This document shows positions 6,805 to 7,496 of a stretch of 7,496 bases of DNA, in pieces. The first letter of the stretch is position 1; the number at the start of each line of letters is the position of its first letter. Source of the DNA: Bacillota bacterium (GTDB lineage: Bacteria; Bacillota_C; Negativicutes; Sporomusales; Sporomusaceae); assembly GCA_023441125.1 (NCBI GenBank), contig JAEZQV010000354.1, forward strand, positions 1 to 7,496, read 5' to 3'. The notes under the pieces were generated by a model. The model was not told the origin of the DNA. It was given only the letters and a program-made list of their open reading frames with translations, and ran no database searches. The position numbers and the translations under genes are program-made.

Positions 6805-6853
6805 AGCTCTCCCTCCTGCACCCTATACTTCTACAGGATATGCAGCAAGAGCT
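6805..6853 (-). promoter_or_regulatory. Intercistronic hairpin enclosing the transporter ribosome site
   Basis: Nearly the whole crcB-transporter gap can fold as RNA. AGCTCT (6853-6848) pairs with AGAGCT (6810-6805), and CTGCA (6845-6841) pairs with TGCAG (6820-6816), with a possible CCT/GGG extension inward. The AGGAGG site (6817-6812) lies at the inner-stem boundary, and the ATG begins at the next base after the outer stem. Such a fold could couple translation of the transporter to crcB. Assessed by eye only; it has no T tract and is not a terminator. Confidence 0.3.
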
Positions 6854-6856
6854 AGT

Positions 6857-7243
6857 CTAGATACCAAATAAACTCCTAACCGCTTGTATACCCAGCCAGG
6901 TTGCCAAAAAGCCGGTAAACAGATTAGCCAGAATATTATATAAGGCCGCTGTCAGTCCGGTTTCCTCAAGCAATTTGAACGTCTCGTAACTATAAGATGA
7001 AAAAGTGGTCAGCCCGCCCAGAAACCCGGTGGTAACAAATAATCGCCACAAGGGGTTGACGATAAATCTCTCAGTCACCAAGGTCATAAAGAACCCGATA
7101 ATAAAACAGCCGGCAACATTAACCAGCAAAGTTCCATACGGGAAATCTGTGCCGAATCTACCGGCCGTCCACAACGAAACGACATATCTGGTTACCGCCC
7201 CAATACTGCCGCCGACCGCTACTGCGAGGATATTGGCAAACAT
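6857..7243 (-). CDS. crcB: Fluoride ion channel CrcB/Fluc
   Basis: Small membrane protein of 128 residues, normal for the family, which exports fluoride as an antiparallel dimer. Four hydrophobic segments lie at about 4-23, 36-58, 68-88 and 98-120. Family motifs are GGSIGAVTRY (11-20), GTLLVNVAGCF with pore Asn42 (37-47), and GFLGGLTTFSSYSYET (73-88), which contains the TTFS break in helix 3 with the central Na+ site. In the phenylalanine box the first Phe (81) is kept, while the second position is Tyr84. The ATG follows AAGGAG (7257-7252) by eight bases. Only one copy is present here, which suits a homodimer; many Firmicutes carry two tandem copies. I looked for the crcB-type fluoride riboswitch in 7244-7336 and did not see it, and no clean promoter was found for this gene. 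Confidence 0.96.
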   Translation of the reverse strand: MFANILAVAVGGSIGAVTRYVVSLWTAGRFGTDFPYGTLLVNVAGCFIIGFFMTLVTERFIVNPLWRLFVTTGFLGGLTTFSSYSYETFKLLEETGLTAALYNILANLFTGFLATWLGIQAVRSLFGI

Positions 7244-7263
7244 ACAATCAACTCCTTACCAGC

Positions 7264-7284
7264 TTTATTTTTACCCAAAATAAA
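7264..7284. repeat. AT-rich perfect palindrome between crcB and the lipoprotein gene
   Basis: TTTATTTT (7264-7271) and AAAATAAA (7277-7284) are exact inverted repeats around TACCC. The site lies in the 93-base divergent spacer, 20 bases above the crcB start and about 50 bases above the lipoprotein start. It may be an operator shared by both promoters or simply a chance feature of AT-rich spacer DNA. It is too AT-rich to be a convincing terminator. Confidence 0.4.
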
Positions 7285-7336
7285 TTGCAGGATAACTTCG
7301 CAAGATAGATATCATACTAAAATGAGGTGAGCGTGC

Positions 7337-7496
7337 ATGCTCAAATTATTACTAACAGTCATCCTTGTACTGCTATGTACTGCCTGCGGCAGCATCCACA
7401 CACCCCAGCCCAAACCGGAAGCAACGCTTCCGCCTGCTGTCACGCCAAAGCCGGCGCAACCAGAACCGTCAGACCAATTGCAACGCAGTGTAGAGC
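7337..7496 (+). CDS. N-terminus of a predicted lipoprotein, cut by window edge
   Basis: Fifty-three complete codons from an ATG preceded by GAGGTGA (7324-7330) at six bases. The N-terminus is a lipoprotein signal: Met-Leu-Lys, a hydrophobic core LLLTVILVLL (4-13), then C-T-A-C with the probable acylated Cys17, followed by Gly-Ser. The -3 residue of the lipobox is Cys14, where Leu, Val or Ile is usual, so cleavage efficiency is uncertain. Residues 20-45 are rich in Pro and Ala (PQPKPE, PPAVTPKPAQPEP), a typical flexible tether, and the visible end (DQLQRSVE) probably begins a folded domain outside the window. The protein would be anchored to the outer face of the inner membrane, or sorted onward in a diderm Negativicute. 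Function cannot be told from this fragment. Confidence 0.85.
   Translation, partial: MLKLLLTVILVLLCTACGSIHTPQPKPEATLPPAVTPKPAQPEPSDQLQRSVE

Noticed and set aside
7290..7319. Possible forespore sigma-G promoter for the lipoprotein gene (GGATA-N18-CATACTA)
   Set aside because: One -35 mismatch, and the implied start point would fall at the ribosome site, leaving almost no leader; such short motifs occur by chance.
7244..7336. Fluoride riboswitch upstream of crcB
   Set aside because: The conserved GG-GATGG opening and pseudoknot segments of the crcB motif are absent from the minus strand here.

Overview
The window reads as ordinary chromosome from an anaerobic, probably spore-forming member of the Bacillota. 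My best guess is the Negativicutes/Sporomusaceae. The basis is indirect: strong AGGAGG-type ribosome binding sites, GTG and TTG starts, sigma-A-like promoters, low-GC-type gene families in a sequence of roughly even base composition, and a soluble chemoreceptor. No 16S rRNA or other diagnostic marker is present, so the placement is inference.

Layout, left to right. Positions 1-1574 (minus) hold most of a glutamine-hydrolysing asparagine synthetase whose C-terminus lies outside the window. A 214-base divergent spacer follows, with a possible structured asnB leader. At 1789-2079 (plus) is a small acidic orphan protein closed by a near-perfect intrinsic terminator. Next come a CRP/FNR/Rex-like palindrome and a single-domain cupin gene (2234-2569, plus). 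The cupin gene abuts, stop codon to stop codon, a convergent cytosolic methyl-accepting chemotaxis protein (2570-4060, minus) with a C-terminal Cache-like sensor. The rest, read on the minus strand from 7243 down to 4278, is crcB (fluoride channel), a multi-spanning secondary transporter of unknown substrate, and pfkA (6-phosphofructokinase). This run ends in a 17-bp terminator hairpin. Divergent from crcB, the start of a lipoprotein gene (7337 onward, plus) runs off the right edge.

Functionally this is a mixed neighbourhood, not one pathway: asparagine synthesis, glycolysis, fluoride export, an unidentified carrier and chemosensing. crcB and the transporter are probably cotranscribed (52-base gap). 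pfkA has its own TTGACA promoter but could also receive read-through, because no terminator separates it from the transporter. I found no CRISPR, insertion sequence, prophage, tRNA or rRNA, and no gene-free stretch longer than about 220 bases. I see no convincing new multi-gene system. The points most worth checking are the Asp103-to-Glu change in the PfkA nucleotide motif, the CRP/Rex-like operator before the cupin gene, the MCP with its sensor at the C-terminus, the competing stems in the asnB leader, and the orphan 96-residue protein.
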